64,000 nt of DNA from Pseudomonas fluorescens (GTDB lineage Bacteria; Pseudomonadota; Gammaproteobacteria; Pseudomonadales; Pseudomonadaceae): assembly GCF_001708445.1 (NCBI RefSeq), contig NZ_CP015637.1:3039001-3103000 (forward strand), in the 5' to 3' direction. Under the pieces are notes generated by a model. The model had not been told where the DNA came from, searched no databases, and was given only the letters and a program-made list of their open reading frames with translations. Position numbers and translations under genes: made by a program. Shown piece after piece: positions 27,715 to 36,456 of the stretch (positions are counted from its first letter, which is position 1; each line of letters starts with the position of its first letter).

Positions 27715-28506
27715 ATGAGCGTCATGCAACACGCCTGGTTGGGCAACTACGAAGTCAGTTCCACGTCCTGCACCGGCCTGACGTTTGCCCGCCACAGCCA
27801 TGATGAATGCGTGATCGGCGTGAACCTGGTGGGCGAAGAAAAAGTCTGGCTGGACCGCCGTGAGTTCGAGGCCGGCCCGGGCAGCATTACCTTGTACAAC
27901 CCAGGGCAGATTCAAGGCGGCGGTGCGGCGGACGGGGCTCCCTGGCAGTTCGTCAGCCTGTACGCCACGGCCGATCAACTGGCGGCTGACCTGGGGCTGG
28001 CGCACATGGAGTTCGATCGTTCGCTGTGCTTTCAGCCCGACCTTGCGCAACGATTGGCCGGCGCGGTGAAAGCGGCTTTAGGCGATGACACCCTGGTCCG
28101 TGAACTGCAAGAAGAAGCGCTGGTGCTGATGCTGGGGGAAGTGGTCAACGCCAGTGGCGTGCGCCTGCCCGGCAGCACGACACTCGGCCACAACCTGATC
28201 GGTCGCGCCCAGGAAGTGCTCGCCGCACAACTGCATCGCTCAGTGTCCCTGGACCTTCTCGGGGATGAGCTGGGCCTGTCCAAATTCCACCTGCTGCGCG
28301 CCTTCCAGAAAGAAACCGGGCTCAGCCCCCGGCAATGGGCCATGCAACTGCGCACTCGGCGGGCCAAAGGTCTATTGCGCAACGGCGTGGCGGCCTGCGA
28401 GGTCGCCCATCACGTCGGGTTCGCCGACCAAAGCCACCTCAACCGGCATTTCCGCGCGGCCTACGGCATGACGCCGGGGCACTACCAACGCCTCCTGAAT
28501 CGCTGA
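27715..28506 (+). CDS. AraC-family transcriptional regulator
   Basis: A 263-residue regulator with an N-terminal cupin-like ligand domain (HSHDECVIGVNLVGEEKVWLDRREFEAGPGSITLYNPGQIQGG) and a C-terminal double helix-turn-helix (about 165-262; FHLLRAFQKETGLSPRQWAMQLRTRRAK... ending FADQSHLNRHFRAAYGMTPGHY). It precedes a LysE-family exporter gene by 75 bases on the same strand, an arrangement common in pseudomonads in which the regulator controls the exporter. The inducer is unknown. Confidence 0.88.
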   Translation: MSVMQHAWLGNYEVSSTSCTGLTFARHSHDECVIGVNLVGEEKVWLDRREFEAGPGSITLYNPGQIQGGGAADGAPWQFVSLYATADQLAADLGLAHMEFDRSLCFQPDLAQRLAGAVKAALGDDTLVRELQEEALVLMLGEVVNASGVRLPGSTTLGHNLIGRAQEVLAAQLHRSVSLDLLGDELGLSKFHLLRAFQKETGLSPRQWAMQLRTRRAKGLLRNGVAACEVAHHVGFADQSHLNRHFRAAYGMTPGHYQRLLNR

Positions 28507-28581
28507 ACAGCGCAATCTGGTTCAAGACGCCCCCCCGCACACCCCCTCACACTGCCCACCCACATTTGAAGGAACGCGGGC

Positions 28582-29193
28582 ATGCTGACGATCTTTTTCT
28601 ACGCACTGGTATTCGGTTTTGTGTTTTGCCTTTCTCCCGGCGCGGTATTGGCAGAGACCTTGCGCCGCGGGTTGCTCCACGGCTTCATGCCGGCGCTGCT
28701 GGTACAGATAGGTTCACTGGTGGGCGATGCCGTGTGGGCGGTGATCGGCCTGACGGGTATTGCCCTGTTGATCCAGCATGATGCGGTGCGCGTACCGCTG
28801 ACGATTATCTGCGCGCTGTACCTGGCCTGGCTCGGCATACGCAGCCTGATCGATGCCTGGCACCTGCCCGAAGCAGACAGCGCACCAGCCCGCTCCGGGC
28901 CCAATGCGTTGGCCGTGGGCGCGGCGATTTCCCTGGCCAACCCGAAGAACATTGTTTACTGGGGGGCGCTGGGCAGCGCCTTGTCGGGCATCGTCGGGGC
29001 CACGCCCAGCCATGGGCAAACGCTGATGTTTTTTGCAGGGTTCATGCTGGCTTCGGTGCTGTCGTGTTTTCTGATTGCGGCGCTGGTGAATCTGTTGCGC
29101 CAGAACGCCTCACCGACCTGGCAACGTATCAGTTACGGCGCCTGCGGTTTGGTATTGATCTACCTGGCGGCTTTGGCCGCACGCGGTATATGA
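28582..29193 (+). CDS. LysE-family amino acid exporter
   Basis: A 203-residue inner-membrane protein with six predicted helices. The early motif LVFGFVFCLSPGAVLAETLRRGLLHGFMPALLVQIGSLVGDAVWAVIGL corresponds to the LysE/RhtB signature (GPxxxxxxxxxxxxGxxxGxxxxxG), and AAISLANPKNIVYWGAL is the family's second conserved region. It probably exports an amino acid or derivative; the substrate cannot be told from sequence. AAGGAAC lies before the start. Confidence 0.86.
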   Translation: MLTIFFYALVFGFVFCLSPGAVLAETLRRGLLHGFMPALLVQIGSLVGDAVWAVIGLTGIALLIQHDAVRVPLTIICALYLAWLGIRSLIDAWHLPEADSAPARSGPNALAVGAAISLANPKNIVYWGALGSALSGIVGATPSHGQTLMFFAGFMLASVLSCFLIAALVNLLRQNASPTWQRISYGACGLVLIYLAALAARGI

Positions 29194-29270
29194 AGTTATA
29201 TATCCAGCAACTTCCGAGCGCGGCTTGCCTGAATGAACTCTGAACGCCGGATACTTTAATTAATTATGCG

Positions 29271-29299
29271 TTGACATTTTGTAACTGCCTAAGTAGATT
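29271..29299 (+). promoter_or_regulatory. Sigma-70 promoter for the mgtA leader
   Basis: TTGACA at 29271-29276, a 17-base spacer and TAGATT at 29294-29299. It is the best promoter between the LysE gene and mgtA and would give a leader of about 735 bases. Confidence 0.6.
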
Positions 29300-29326
29300 G
29301 CCCCTGCCCGCAACTGGGGCCTTTTT
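29300..29326 (+). terminator. Hairpin and T run overlapping the leader promoter start
   Basis: GCCCC / GGGGC arms at 29300-29304 and 29316-29320, followed by six T. Its left arm precedes the predicted start of leader transcription, so it more likely ends the LysE transcript. Confidence 0.5.
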
Positions 29327-29347
29327 TAAACCTCACAAAAGAAGCCA

Positions 29348-29443
29348 ATGGACACAGTATCTAGTCGCTGTCCGAGCACCGCGAACGCGGGCATCGGGCG
29401 CCCAACCCAGAATATGACAGGACTCGCCTCCCCGGTCCGGTAA
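29348..29443 (+). CDS. Candidate 31-residue leader ORF
   Basis: ATG to TAA, 31 codons, in the mgtA leader; AGAAG lies six bases upstream. The product begins MDTVSSRCPSTANAGIG and has no recognisable domain. It is a candidate only. Confidence 0.25.
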   Translation: MDTVSSRCPSTANAGIGRPTQNMTGLASPVR

Positions 29444-29511
29444 GCTGCGCTAGAGCTTGATGCTCCACCGTAACTGCCTCACCGGTCGCCCGTCCGGTCC
29501 CGAGGTGTGTT

Positions 29512-29805
29512 ATGACCTTCCAACTCATTGCTCTACCCGATGCACGCATGCTGGCCGCGGCCTTGCGCGCCAAGCTATGCCGTGGGCCCGCGGGCGTTTG
29601 CCCTGCCCGCCCTGCCTGTACCACCGCCGCCCCCCCGGTGCGCCCGGCTCACCCGCTGGCGCGCTGGCGTATCTGCCCAGCCAGCGGCCAACGCGTGCTG
29701 CACTGGGATCACGCCGACCCGCTGGACCCTCAGAGACCTCTCGTTTCCAGCCTGGCTCAAGCCAGCCTGATGCTCGATCTTTACCTGAGCACTCGCGCTG
29801 CCTGA
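29512..29805 (+). CDS. Pro-rich small protein upstream of mgtA
   Basis: A 97-residue ORF with GAGGTG seven bases before the ATG. Twelve prolines cluster in the middle (GPAGVCPARPACTTAAPPV), with four cysteines and a following RWRICPASGQRVLHWDHADPLD segment; the C-terminus is a hydrophobic helix. No family is recognised. Codon use is GC-rich like real genes. Its position in the leader of mgtA and its Pro content recall, but do not prove, the Pro-codon leader peptide mgtL of enteric bacteria. Confidence 0.5.
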   Translation: MTFQLIALPDARMLAAALRAKLCRGPAGVCPARPACTTAAPPVRPAHPLARWRICPASGQRVLHWDHADPLDPQRPLVSSLAQASLMLDLYLSTRAA

Positions 29806-29851
29806 ACCGTTTGGAAACAGCAACTTCCTGATTAATAACCTGGTGTTCTTT

Positions 29852-29890
29852 ATGAACAAGCCCAGTCGTAACCCGCTGCGCGTTAGTTAA
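29852..29890 (+). CDS. Candidate 12-residue leader peptide of mgtA
   Basis: ATG to TAA encoding MNKPSRNPLRVS, 150 bases before mgtA. It holds two Pro and two Arg codons, and its last codons and stop lie within the left arm of a perfect palindrome (29878-29899), an arrangement suited to ribosome-dependent folding. The ribosome-binding site is weak. Confidence 0.35.
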   Translation: MNKPSRNPLRVS

Positions 29891-29899
29891 CTAACGCGC
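29878..29899. repeat. 22-base perfect palindrome in the mgtA leader
   Basis: Arms GCGCGTTAGTT and AACTAACGCGC, folding as a 9-bp stem with a TTAA loop. It overlaps the stop of the 12-codon ORF. It could be an RNA hairpin or a protein-binding site. Confidence 0.6.
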
Positions 29900-30040
29900 T
29901 ATTGGCGGGCGCAGTAAAAGTTATATCGAGACCTTATTTAAACCGATCGCGAAGTTAGCGACTCGGCATGCTTTCGCTCGCCTGTCATCAGGCCAGTAAC
30001 GGGTATGTTTTGTCGAGAATTGGCGACAGGAGCACACACC

Positions 30041-32755
30041 ATGAGCGCCGTAAAAAACGCCCCATTGAAGCAAAAAGCGCGCAGCGACGCCGACACCAAA
30101 CTGTCGATGCGTGCCGCCCGCGAAGCCCACAACGGCCTGTCGGCCACCCTGGCCAACGTACGCGCCACCCAGGATGGCCTGACCGAACTCGACGCCGCCG
30201 CGCGTCTGCAACGCGAAGGCTATAACGAAGTCGCCCACGACAAGCCGCCTCACGCCATCGTCCAGTTCCTGCAGGCATTGAACAACCCGTTTATCTACGT
30301 ACTGCTGACCTTGGGCGCCATCAGCTTCTTCACCGACTGCTGGTTGCCGATGCAGGCAGGAGAAGAGGTCGACCCGACCAAAGTCATCATTATCATGACC
30401 ATGGTCCTGCTCAGCAGCTTGCTGCGTTTCTGGCAGGAACACCGTTCGGCCAAATCCGCCGAGGCCCTCAAAGCCATGGTGCGCACCACCGCGACGGTGC
30501 TGCGCCGCGAACAAGTGGGCAGCCAGCCAACCCTGCGCGAAGTGCCGATGCGCGACCTGGTGGCCGGCGACATTGTGCAACTGTCGGCGGGCGACATGAT
30601 TCCGGCCGACATCCGCCTGATCGAATCCCGCGACCTGTTTATCAGCCAGGCCGTGCTGACCGGTGAAGCCTTGCCGGTGGAGAAGTACGACACGCTGGGG
30701 GATGTGACGCAAAAGTCCGCCCACTCCCCGGCCGCTGACCAGGGCAATTTGCTCGACCTGCCGAACATCTGCTTCATGGGCACCAACGTGGTCAGCGGCC
30801 GGGCCAAAGCCGTCGTCGTGGCCACCGGCGCGCGCACCTACTTTGGCTCCCTGGCCAAGGCCATTGTCGGCTCGCGGGTGCAAACCGCCTTTGATCGCGG
30901 GGTGAACAGCGTCAGCTGGCTGCTGATTCGCTTTATGTTGGTGATGGTGCCGATCGTGTTCTTCCTCAACGGTTTCTCCAAGGGTGACTGGGGCGATGCC
31001 TTCCTGTTTGCCCTGGCGGTCGCGGTGGGCCTCACCCCCGAAATGCTGCCGATGATCGTCAGCGCCAACCTGGCCAAGGGCGCCACGGCGATGGCCAAGC
31101 GCAAAGTGGTGGTCAAGCGCCTCAACGCAATCCAGAACTTCGGCTCGATGGATGTGCTGTGCACCGACAAGACCGGCACCCTGACCCAGGACAAGATCAT
31201 CCTCGAGCACCACGTCAACGCTTTCGGCCAGCGGGATGACGCGGTGTTGTCCCTGGCCTGGCTCAACAGCCATCACCAGAGCGGCATGAAGAACCTGATG
31301 GACCAGGCCGTGGTGCAGTTCTCGGAACAGAACCCGAAGTTCCAGCAGCCATTTGCCTACAGCAAGGTCGATGAATTACCGTTCGATTTTGTCCGCCGTC
31401 GCCTGTCGATCGTGGTCAAGGACACCGCCGCCGACCACTTGCTGGTGTGCAAAGGTGCCGTGGAAGAAATGCTCGGCATTTCCACCCATGTGATGGAAGG
31501 CGGGGCCGCCGTGCCATTGGATGAGCGTCGCCGTACTGAACTGCTGGCGCTTGCCAACGACTATAACGAGGACGGTTTCCGCGTCCTGGTGGTGGCGACG
31601 CGTAATATTCCCAAGGCCTTGGCCCGCCAGCAGTACACCACGGCCGATGAGCGCAATCTGGTGATCCAGGGGTTCCTGACCTTCCTCGATCCACCCAAGG
31701 AAACCGCAGGCCCGGCGATTGCCGCACTGCAACAAATTGGCGTGGCGGTGAAAGTGCTGACCGGCGACAACGCGGTGGTCACCAGCAAGATCTGCCGCCA
31801 GGTCGGCCTCGAGCCTGGCGAGCCGCTGCTGGGCATGGACATCGAAGCGATGGACGACGCCACCCTGCAACGCCGCGTGGAAGAACGCACGGTGTTCGCC
31901 AAGCTGACACCGCTGCAGAAATCACGGGTGCTCAAGGCGCTGCAAGCCAACGGCCACACCGTGGGTTTCCTGGGGGACGGCATCAATGATGCGCCGGCCC
32001 TGCGCGATGCCGACGTGGGCATCTCGGTGGACAGCGGCACGGACATTGCCAAGGAATCGGCCGACATCATCCTCCTGGAAAAAAGCCTGATGGTGCTGGA
32101 AGAAGGCGTGCTCAAGGGCCGCGAAACCTTCGGCAATATCATGAAGTACCTGAACATGACCGCCAGTTCCAACTTCGGCAACGTGTTCTCGGTGCTGGTG
32201 GCCAGTGCGTTCATCCCGTTCCTGCCGATGCTGTCGATCCACCTGCTGCTGCAAAACCTGATGTACGACATCTCCCAGTTGGCCCTGCCGTGGGACAAGA
32301 TGGACAAGGAATACCTGGCCAAGCCCCGCAAGTGGGACGCGAAGAACATTGGCCGCTTCATGATCTGGATCGGACCGACCTCGTCGATCTTCGACATCAC
32401 CACCTTCGCGCTGATGTGGTACGTGTTCGCCGCCAACAGTGTGGAAATGCAGACCTTGTTCCAGTCCGGCTGGTTTATCGAGGGCCTGCTCTCACAAACC
32501 CTGGTGGTGCATATGTTGCGCACCCGCAAGATCCCGTTCTTCCAGAGCACCGCCGCCTGGCCGGTACTGCTGATGACAGGCGTGGTCATCGCCCTGGGCA
32601 TCTACGTGCCGTTCTCGCCGCTGGGCACACTGGTGGGCCTGCAACCGCTGCCGCTGGCGTACTTCCCCTGGCTGGTGGGCACCCTGTTCGCCTACTGCTG
32701 CGTGGCTCAACTGATGAAGACGATCTACATCCGCCGCTTCAAGCAGTGGTACTGA
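30041..32755 (+). CDS. mgtA: Magnesium-translocating P-type ATPase
   Basis: A 904-residue P3B-type ATPase that imports Mg2+ across the inner membrane. The order is: cytoplasmic N-terminus with basic residues, A domain with LTGEALPVEK, phosphorylation site D376 in CTDKTGTLTQ, P-domain GDGINDAPALRDADVG, and the C-terminal helices with LQNLMYDISQLALPWDKMD, which is characteristic of MgtA/MgtB. The ATG at 30041 is preceded by CAGGAG; the longer frame from 30005 lacks this. Expression is likely to depend on Mg2+ through the long leader. Confidence 0.95.
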   Translation: MSAVKNAPLKQKARSDADTKLSMRAAREAHNGLSATLANVRATQDGLTELDAAARLQREGYNEVAHDKPPHAIVQFLQALNNPFIYVLLTLGAISFFTDCWLPMQAGEEVDPTKVIIIMTMVLLSSLLRFWQEHRSAKSAEALKAMVRTTATVLRREQVGSQPTLREVPMRDLVAGDIVQLSAGDMIPADIRLIESRDLFISQAVLTGEALPVEKYDTLGDVTQKSAHSPAADQGNLLDLPNICFMGTNVVSGRAKAVVVATGARTYFGSLAKAIVGSRVQTAFDRGVNSVSWLLIRFMLVMVPIVFFLNGFSKGDWGDAFLFALAVAVGLTPEMLPMIVSANLAKGATAMAKRKVVVKRLNAIQNFGSMDVLCTDKTGTLTQDKIILEHHVNAFGQRDDAVLSLAWLNSHHQSGMKNLMDQAVVQFSEQNPKFQQPFAYSKVDELPFDFVRRRLSIVVKDTAADHLLVCKGAVEEMLGISTHVMEGGAAVPLDERRRTELLALANDYNEDGFRVLVVATRNIPKALARQQYTTADERNLVIQGFLTFLDPPKETAGPAIAALQQIGVAVKVLTGDNAVVTSKICRQVGLEPGEPLLGMDIEAMDDATLQRRVEERTVFAKLTPLQKSRVLKALQANGHTVGFLGDGINDAPALRDADVGISVDSGTDIAKESADIILLEKSLMVLEEGVLKGRETFGNIMKYLNMTASSNFGNVFSVLVASAFIPFLPMLSIHLLLQNLMYDISQLALPWDKMDKEYLAKPRKWDAKNIGRFMIWIGPTSSIFDITTFALMWYVFAANSVEMQTLFQSGWFIEGLLSQTLVVHMLRTRKIPFFQSTAAWPVLLMTGVVIALGIYVPFSPLGTLVGLQPLPLAYFPWLVGTLFAYCCVAQLMKTIYIRRFKQWY

Positions 32756-32832
32756 TCCCCCGCCGTTTAACCGGTGGCGGTCGCCCGACCGCTACCGTGC
32801 AATACAAGCGCTACTACAAGGAAAAAGGGCCT

Positions 32833-33180
32833 ATGCGCGTCTTGATCTGTGCAGGTCGTCATTACGCCGACACCAAGCTGTCCCGCCAAGTACTGGATGC
32901 CTACCACCGCCTGCGCCCGGTGCAGGTGTTGATCCACGGCGGCAACCAGTTCCTGGGCAGCGATATCGAGGAATGGGCGCGGGAACTCGGCATCGACGTG
33001 GTGCGCTACCCGCCCAACTGGCAACACCACGGCAAACAGGCGGAACGCCAGCGCAACCATTTCATGCTCACCGACAGCCGCCCCGACGTGGTCATCGCCC
33101 TGCCGGGTGGTGATGACACCTCGGAGCTGGTCTGCCAGGCCAAAGCCAGCGGCATTTCGGTGCTGACCGTAGAAAGCTGA
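32833..33180 (+). CDS. DUF2493 (SLOG/YspA-like) protein
   Basis: A 115-residue Rossmann-like protein. MRVLICAGRHYAD at the N-terminus, VLIHGGNQFLGSDIEEWARELG in the middle and VVIALPGGDDTSELVCQAKASG near the end are the nucleotide- or ligand-binding signatures of the SLOG superfamily (YspA subgroup, DUF2493). Members are thought to bind nucleotide-derived ligands; this one stands alone. The start at 32833 follows AAAAAGGG. Confidence 0.8.
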   Translation: MRVLICAGRHYADTKLSRQVLDAYHRLRPVQVLIHGGNQFLGSDIEEWARELGIDVVRYPPNWQHHGKQAERQRNHFMLTDSRPDVVIALPGGDDTSELVCQAKASGISVLTVES

Positions 33181-33198
33181 ATTCAAGCGAGGTGCCTC

Positions 33199-34020
33199 AT
33201 GCACAAAAAACACACCCCTCGGCGCCCGGACGGGTTTGCCAAATACCGCGCGCGCAACCATCGCGGCCCTCGGGCCACGCTGTTGCTGCTGCCCCCGGCA
33301 AAACGCCGCGCGTTGCAACGCAACCTGATCTTTATCGGCATAACCCTGGCGATCCTGTTGCTCATCGCCGTGCTCTCCAAAGCCCAGGCGGCAGGCGGGT
33401 CTTATACGGTCGACGATGGCGCGATCAATGCACCGGGCGAATGCAACGTCGACGCCTGGTACACCGCCAACCGCCACGATGGCGGCACCCACAACGCGAC
33501 CCTGTCACCCGCCTGCACGTTCAGCGCACTGCCTTCGGTGCAATGGGGCGCGGCACTGTCCCGGGCCACCACTGGTGGCCCGGGTGAAACCCAGGTCAAC
33601 CCGCAACTCAAGGCGCAGCTGTTGTCGAGCGAAACGTTGGGCCTGGAAATGGCGATTGCCGCCGGGGCGCACTTTGCCCTGGATCGGCGACACGGGTTTG
33701 ACGGCGCGGACTTCAACGTGCCGCTGACCTGGCAATCTTCGCTGCCCCTGCGCCTGAACCTGAATGCTGGCTGGAGCCATGCCTACAACGACGGCGATCA
33801 AACCCACCGCCTGACCTGGGGCGCAGGCTTCGAATACCCGCTGGCGCAGTCCCTGACGCTGATCGCCGAACGCTACGGCCAGGCAGGCGGTGACCAGGCC
33901 TGGCAGGCGGGGCCGCGGTTGCATGTCGGGCCGTGGGTCGATGTCGACCTGGTGCTCGGGCGCAGCCTGATCGGTGAGCGTGACCAATGGCTGACCACTG
34001 GCGCCACAGTGCGCTTCTAG
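33199..34020 (+). CDS. Putative outer-membrane beta-barrel protein
   Basis: A 273-residue protein with a long basic N-terminal extension, a single hydrophobic segment (about 43-60; LIFIGITLAILLLIAVLSKAQA) and then a Gly/Asn/Ser-rich exported part. The C-terminal half alternates polar and hydrophobic residues and ends GATVRF, with the terminal phenylalanine typical of outer-membrane barrels (WQSSLPLRLNLNAGWSHAYND, LTWGAGFEYPLAQSLTLIAERY). The basic N-terminus before the signal core is unusual. No family name can be given. It follows the DUF2493 gene by 18 bases. Confidence 0.6.
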   Translation: MHKKHTPRRPDGFAKYRARNHRGPRATLLLLPPAKRRALQRNLIFIGITLAILLLIAVLSKAQAAGGSYTVDDGAINAPGECNVDAWYTANRHDGGTHNATLSPACTFSALPSVQWGAALSRATTGGPGETQVNPQLKAQLLSSETLGLEMAIAAGAHFALDRRHGFDGADFNVPLTWQSSLPLRLNLNAGWSHAYNDGDQTHRLTWGAGFEYPLAQSLTLIAERYGQAGGDQAWQAGPRLHVGPWVDVDLVLGRSLIGERDQWLTTGATVRF

Positions 34021-34122
34021 TCGCTGGCAGCGGCGCTGCTGTCCACCCGCCTGCCGGAACACCATGACCGTCGGGCGGGCACGCCTTATGATGGCGCCAC
34101 CGCGCCGAGGAGGAATCACCCC

Positions 34123-34650
34123 GTGGACCGTATCGAACAGATTGCCCTGATGGCGACCTACAACCAGTGGATGAACCGCAAGGTGTATGACACCGCCCAC
34201 CAGCTCAGCCATGCCGCGCTGATGGAAGATCGTCGGGCATTTTTTGGTTCGATCCTGGGCACGCTGAACCACCTGATGTTGGGCGACACCGTGTGGCTCA
34301 AGCGCTTCGCCCAGCACCCGGCAGGCTATGGGGCGCTGGCACCGTTAACCGCCATCGCCACGCCCACCGACCTCAAGCAACTGGCCTTCGCCAACCTGGG
34401 TGAACTCTGGACGCACCGCGCCTGGCTGGATCAACTGATCATCGATTGGGCCGGCACCCTGAAAGAAAGCGAGCTTGACCAGCGCCTGCGCTACCACAAC
34501 ATGCGTGGCACCGCCGCCGACAAGCCGTTTTTTGGCCTGCTGGTGCACTTTTTCAATCACCAGACCCATCACCGGGGCCAGGTGACGACACTGCTGACCC
34601 AGGCGGGGCACGATGTGGGCGATACAGACCTGCTGGCGCTGATCGACTGA
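34123..34650 (+). CDS. DinB-family protein
   Basis: A 175-residue four-helix-bundle protein of the DinB/YfiT family. Metal-ligand histidines appear in GTLNHLMLGDTVWLKRF and in LVHFFNHQTHHRGQVTTLLTQAGHDVG, where HxxxHRGQ is the C-terminal signature. Members include thiol S-transferases and proteins of unknown role. GAGGAGG lies before the start, and GTG at 34123 seems the proper initiation codon. It converges on the GFA-family gene. Confidence 0.85.
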   Translation: MDRIEQIALMATYNQWMNRKVYDTAHQLSHAALMEDRRAFFGSILGTLNHLMLGDTVWLKRFAQHPAGYGALAPLTAIATPTDLKQLAFANLGELWTHRAWLDQLIIDWAGTLKESELDQRLRYHNMRGTAADKPFFGLLVHFFNHQTHHRGQVTTLLTQAGHDVGDTDLLALID

Positions 34651-34652
34651 AC

Positions 34653-35114
34653 TCAGCGGGCGCTGAACTCGGCATAGGCTTGCAACAGTCGGGGGAAGTC
34701 TTGCGGGGCCGGCAGTTGCGCGAAACTCTCACGCGCCGGGGTAGACGCCCACGGCAGCTTTTCGCTGGCCCAGGTCTCCATGAAGGGTACGTATTCCCGG
34801 GCGTTATCCAGCAAGCTGGCGCGCACATTGACGAACTCATCGATGCCGTGGGGCCGGGTAAACAGCCAGCTCATGCAATGGGGGCAAAAGTAATGGCGGT
34901 CCACGCCATGCAAGCCGCCGATCACCGGGCAACCCTGGGTCACGGTGAATGCGCTGGCGGGAATCAATGCACTGAGGGAGAACGCGCTGGCGGTCATTTT
35001 CTGGCACCCGGTGCAATGGCACGCCATGGTGATCACCGGTGGCTGGCTCACGCTGAAGCGCACCTGGTTACACCGGCAACTGCCTTCCTGGGGCAGGTTG
35101 TTGATGCTCATCAC
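34653..35114 (-). CDS. GFA-family (glutathione-dependent formaldehyde-activating-like) protein
   Basis: A 153-residue zinc-binding protein of the Gfa/CENP-V fold. The zinc ligands are [16 protein letters not shown] and CPHCMSW. Most members are uncharacterised despite the family name, so direct action on formaldehyde is not certain. The ATG at 35114 is followed by a second at 35111. It converges on the DinB gene, with only two bases between the stop codons. Confidence 0.85.
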   Translation of the reverse strand: MMSINNLPQEGSCRCNQVRFSVSQPPVITMACHCTGCQKMTASAFSLSALIPASAFTVTQGCPVIGGLHGVDRHYFCPHCMSWLFTRPHGIDEFVNVRASLLDNAREYVPFMETWASEKLPWASTPARESFAQLPAPQDFPRLLQAYAEFSAR

Positions 35115-35402
35115 TCATTCCTTTTTATGATTGGGACCGCGCCAGGGTAGCGTCCCACCATAGGGTTGAACAGGTGTGCGGCGTAAAACGAACGCTGTTG
35201 CGCGCGCTCGCGTGTCCCTCATGGCTCAACGCTGAACGCCCGGCCGATCGGGCTGTTGTGGCGAGCGGGCTTGCCCCGCGTTGGGCTGCGAAGCGGCCCC
35301 AATAAGGCCACCGCGTTTATCCAGGTATATTAAATCGCCAGGTTTTGGGGCCGCTACGCAGCCCAACGCGGGGCAAGCCCGCTCGCCACAACAAGCCTGC
35401 CC
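35115..35402. other. Intergenic region with REPIN
   Basis: Two genes on the same strand are separated by 288 bases. Apart from the REP doublet at 35254-35393, I see only the GFA promoter region. Confidence 0.6.
35254..35393. repeat. REPIN: inverted pair of REP sequences
   Basis: Left REP TGTTGTGGCGAGCGGGCTTG and its inverted copy at the right end are each followed by matching inner tails (CGTTGGGCTGCGAAGCGGCC and its complement), around an AT-rich centre. Arms match almost base for base over about 45 positions. This is the standard REP-doublet form mobilised by RAYT transposases in the P. fluorescens group. Confidence 0.9.
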
Positions 35403-35594
35403 TCAATGATCGTTGGACACCCGCCTGGTGCGTGCCTTGTACACCGGCAGCGCGGCCGCATACGCCAGTGCCTGTTCGCGGGAATTGAAGGACGCCAACC
35501 GGTCCTTATGGGTACAGACCCGCCACGGCCCGAAGTTCACCTGCACGATATCGTAGCCATTCAGATGCAGCTTATTCAGCATTGGAGCGCTCAT
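35403..35594 (-). CDS. Short conserved protein
   Basis: A 63-residue protein, MSAPMLNKLHLNGYDIVQVNFGP..., in which two strands (YDIVQVNF, WRVCTHKDRLASF) precede a helix (REQALAYAAAL) and a basic tail. I do not know its function. The ATG at 35594 has GAGGTG upstream; the two-codon longer frame begins at GTG 35600. Confidence 0.6.
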   Translation of the reverse strand: MSAPMLNKLHLNGYDIVQVNFGPWRVCTHKDRLASFNSREQALAYAAALPVYKARTRRVSNDH

Positions 35595-35755
35595 AGTCAC
35601 CTCGCTTTCCTGAGATTTCCACGCAGTACGCGCCCTACCTTACACCCACATCCGCGAGCGTGGCCGACCGCATGTCGCAGGCCAGTGCAGTGGCCGAAGC
35701 CTATTAAGCAAGACCCGCAAGCGCGAACATTCTCGCGCCTGCGGTAACGCGTCGG

Positions 35756-36232
35756 TTACTTCACTTTGCTGCTCAGGCTTTCAACGCTGCGTTTCAAATC
35801 GTCCAGGCTACGCTTCAAGGCGTCGATGTCACTTTTCTGCCGGTCAATCGTGCTTTTCTGATCCTGGATCGTGCTCTTGAGGCTCGACAGTTGGCTATCA
35901 CCGGCGCTGGCGGCGGAACCGCCCTTACGCTTGAGCTCGTCGAGCTCGCGGCCCTGGCCCTCGACTTTGCTGGTCAGGCTTTGCAGTGCGCTGGTGCTAC
36001 GCTTCTGCTCCGCTTGCAACGCTTCGATATCGCCCACCGAAAGGCTCGACGACTTCAACACATATTGGTTACCCGCCTCCATCGAAGTCGCCGTCAACCG
36101 GTCACCGGCCGACGCACTGAAATCCCCCCACTTCACCGCACTCCCCGCCTGCACCGGGCCGACCACACCACCCGCCAATACCGCCACGGCGCCTATTGTC
36201 ATCATCCAAGAACGCTTACGAACACGGAGCAT
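35756..36232 (-). CDS. Secreted coiled-coil protein
   Basis: A 158-residue precursor with a signal peptide (about 1-31; MLRVRKRSWMMTIGAVAVLAGGVVGPVQA). The mature part opens with AVKWGDFSASAGDRLTAT and then forms a long heptad-rich coiled coil from about residue 65 to the end (DIEALQAEQKRST..., SQLSSLKSTIQDQKSTID...). The function is unknown; a structural or envelope role is likely. The start at 36232 has GGAAT upstream. It is transcribed away from tRNA-Leu. Confidence 0.7.
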   Translation of the reverse strand: MLRVRKRSWMMTIGAVAVLAGGVVGPVQAGSAVKWGDFSASAGDRLTATSMEAGNQYVLKSSSLSVGDIEALQAEQKRSTSALQSLTSKVEGQGRELDELKRKGGSAASAGDSQLSSLKSTIQDQKSTIDRQKSDIDALKRSLDDLKRSVESLSSKVK

Positions 36233-36402
36233 CAATTGATTCCTTTCCGAACTGCCAGGATGGCATATCGCTATGACTGTCATTTATGAGCCTTGTTCCC
36301 GGATCTCGCACGCCTTTTGCGTTGTTCGTGAAGCCTATGTAGATCACTGATCTATCAAGCTTTTTCATCCAGCCCTTTGCACAAGAAAGGTGCCCGGCCA
36401 CC

Positions 36403-36431
36403 TTGCGCCCAGGCGCCTGGATCTATATATT
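36403..36431 (+). promoter_or_regulatory. tRNA-Leu promoter
   Basis: TTGCGC (36403-36408), a 17-base spacer and TATATT (36426-36431), about 25 bases before the tRNA. Confidence 0.6.
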
Positions 36432-36456
36432 CCCAACCCTGTTGCACCGCGCTACC

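Larger units (their letters stand above)
29194..29511. other. Upstream part of the mgtA leader region
   Basis: This stretch contains a strong promoter (29271-29299), a GC hairpin with T run at 29300-29326 and a 31-codon ORF (29348-29443), and then GC-rich sequence with several short complementary segments before the ORF at 29512. I did not recognise a known riboswitch consensus. Confidence 0.5.

Noticed and set aside
29300..29511. Mg2+-sensing M-box or yybP-ykoY riboswitch before mgtA
   Set aside because: I could not match the conserved core sequences of either class; the leader is better described by its short ORFs and palindrome.
29921..31276. 451-residue reverse-strand frame over mgtA
   Set aside because: Antisense shadow of the P-type ATPase, His/Gln/Gly-rich and without a start signal.
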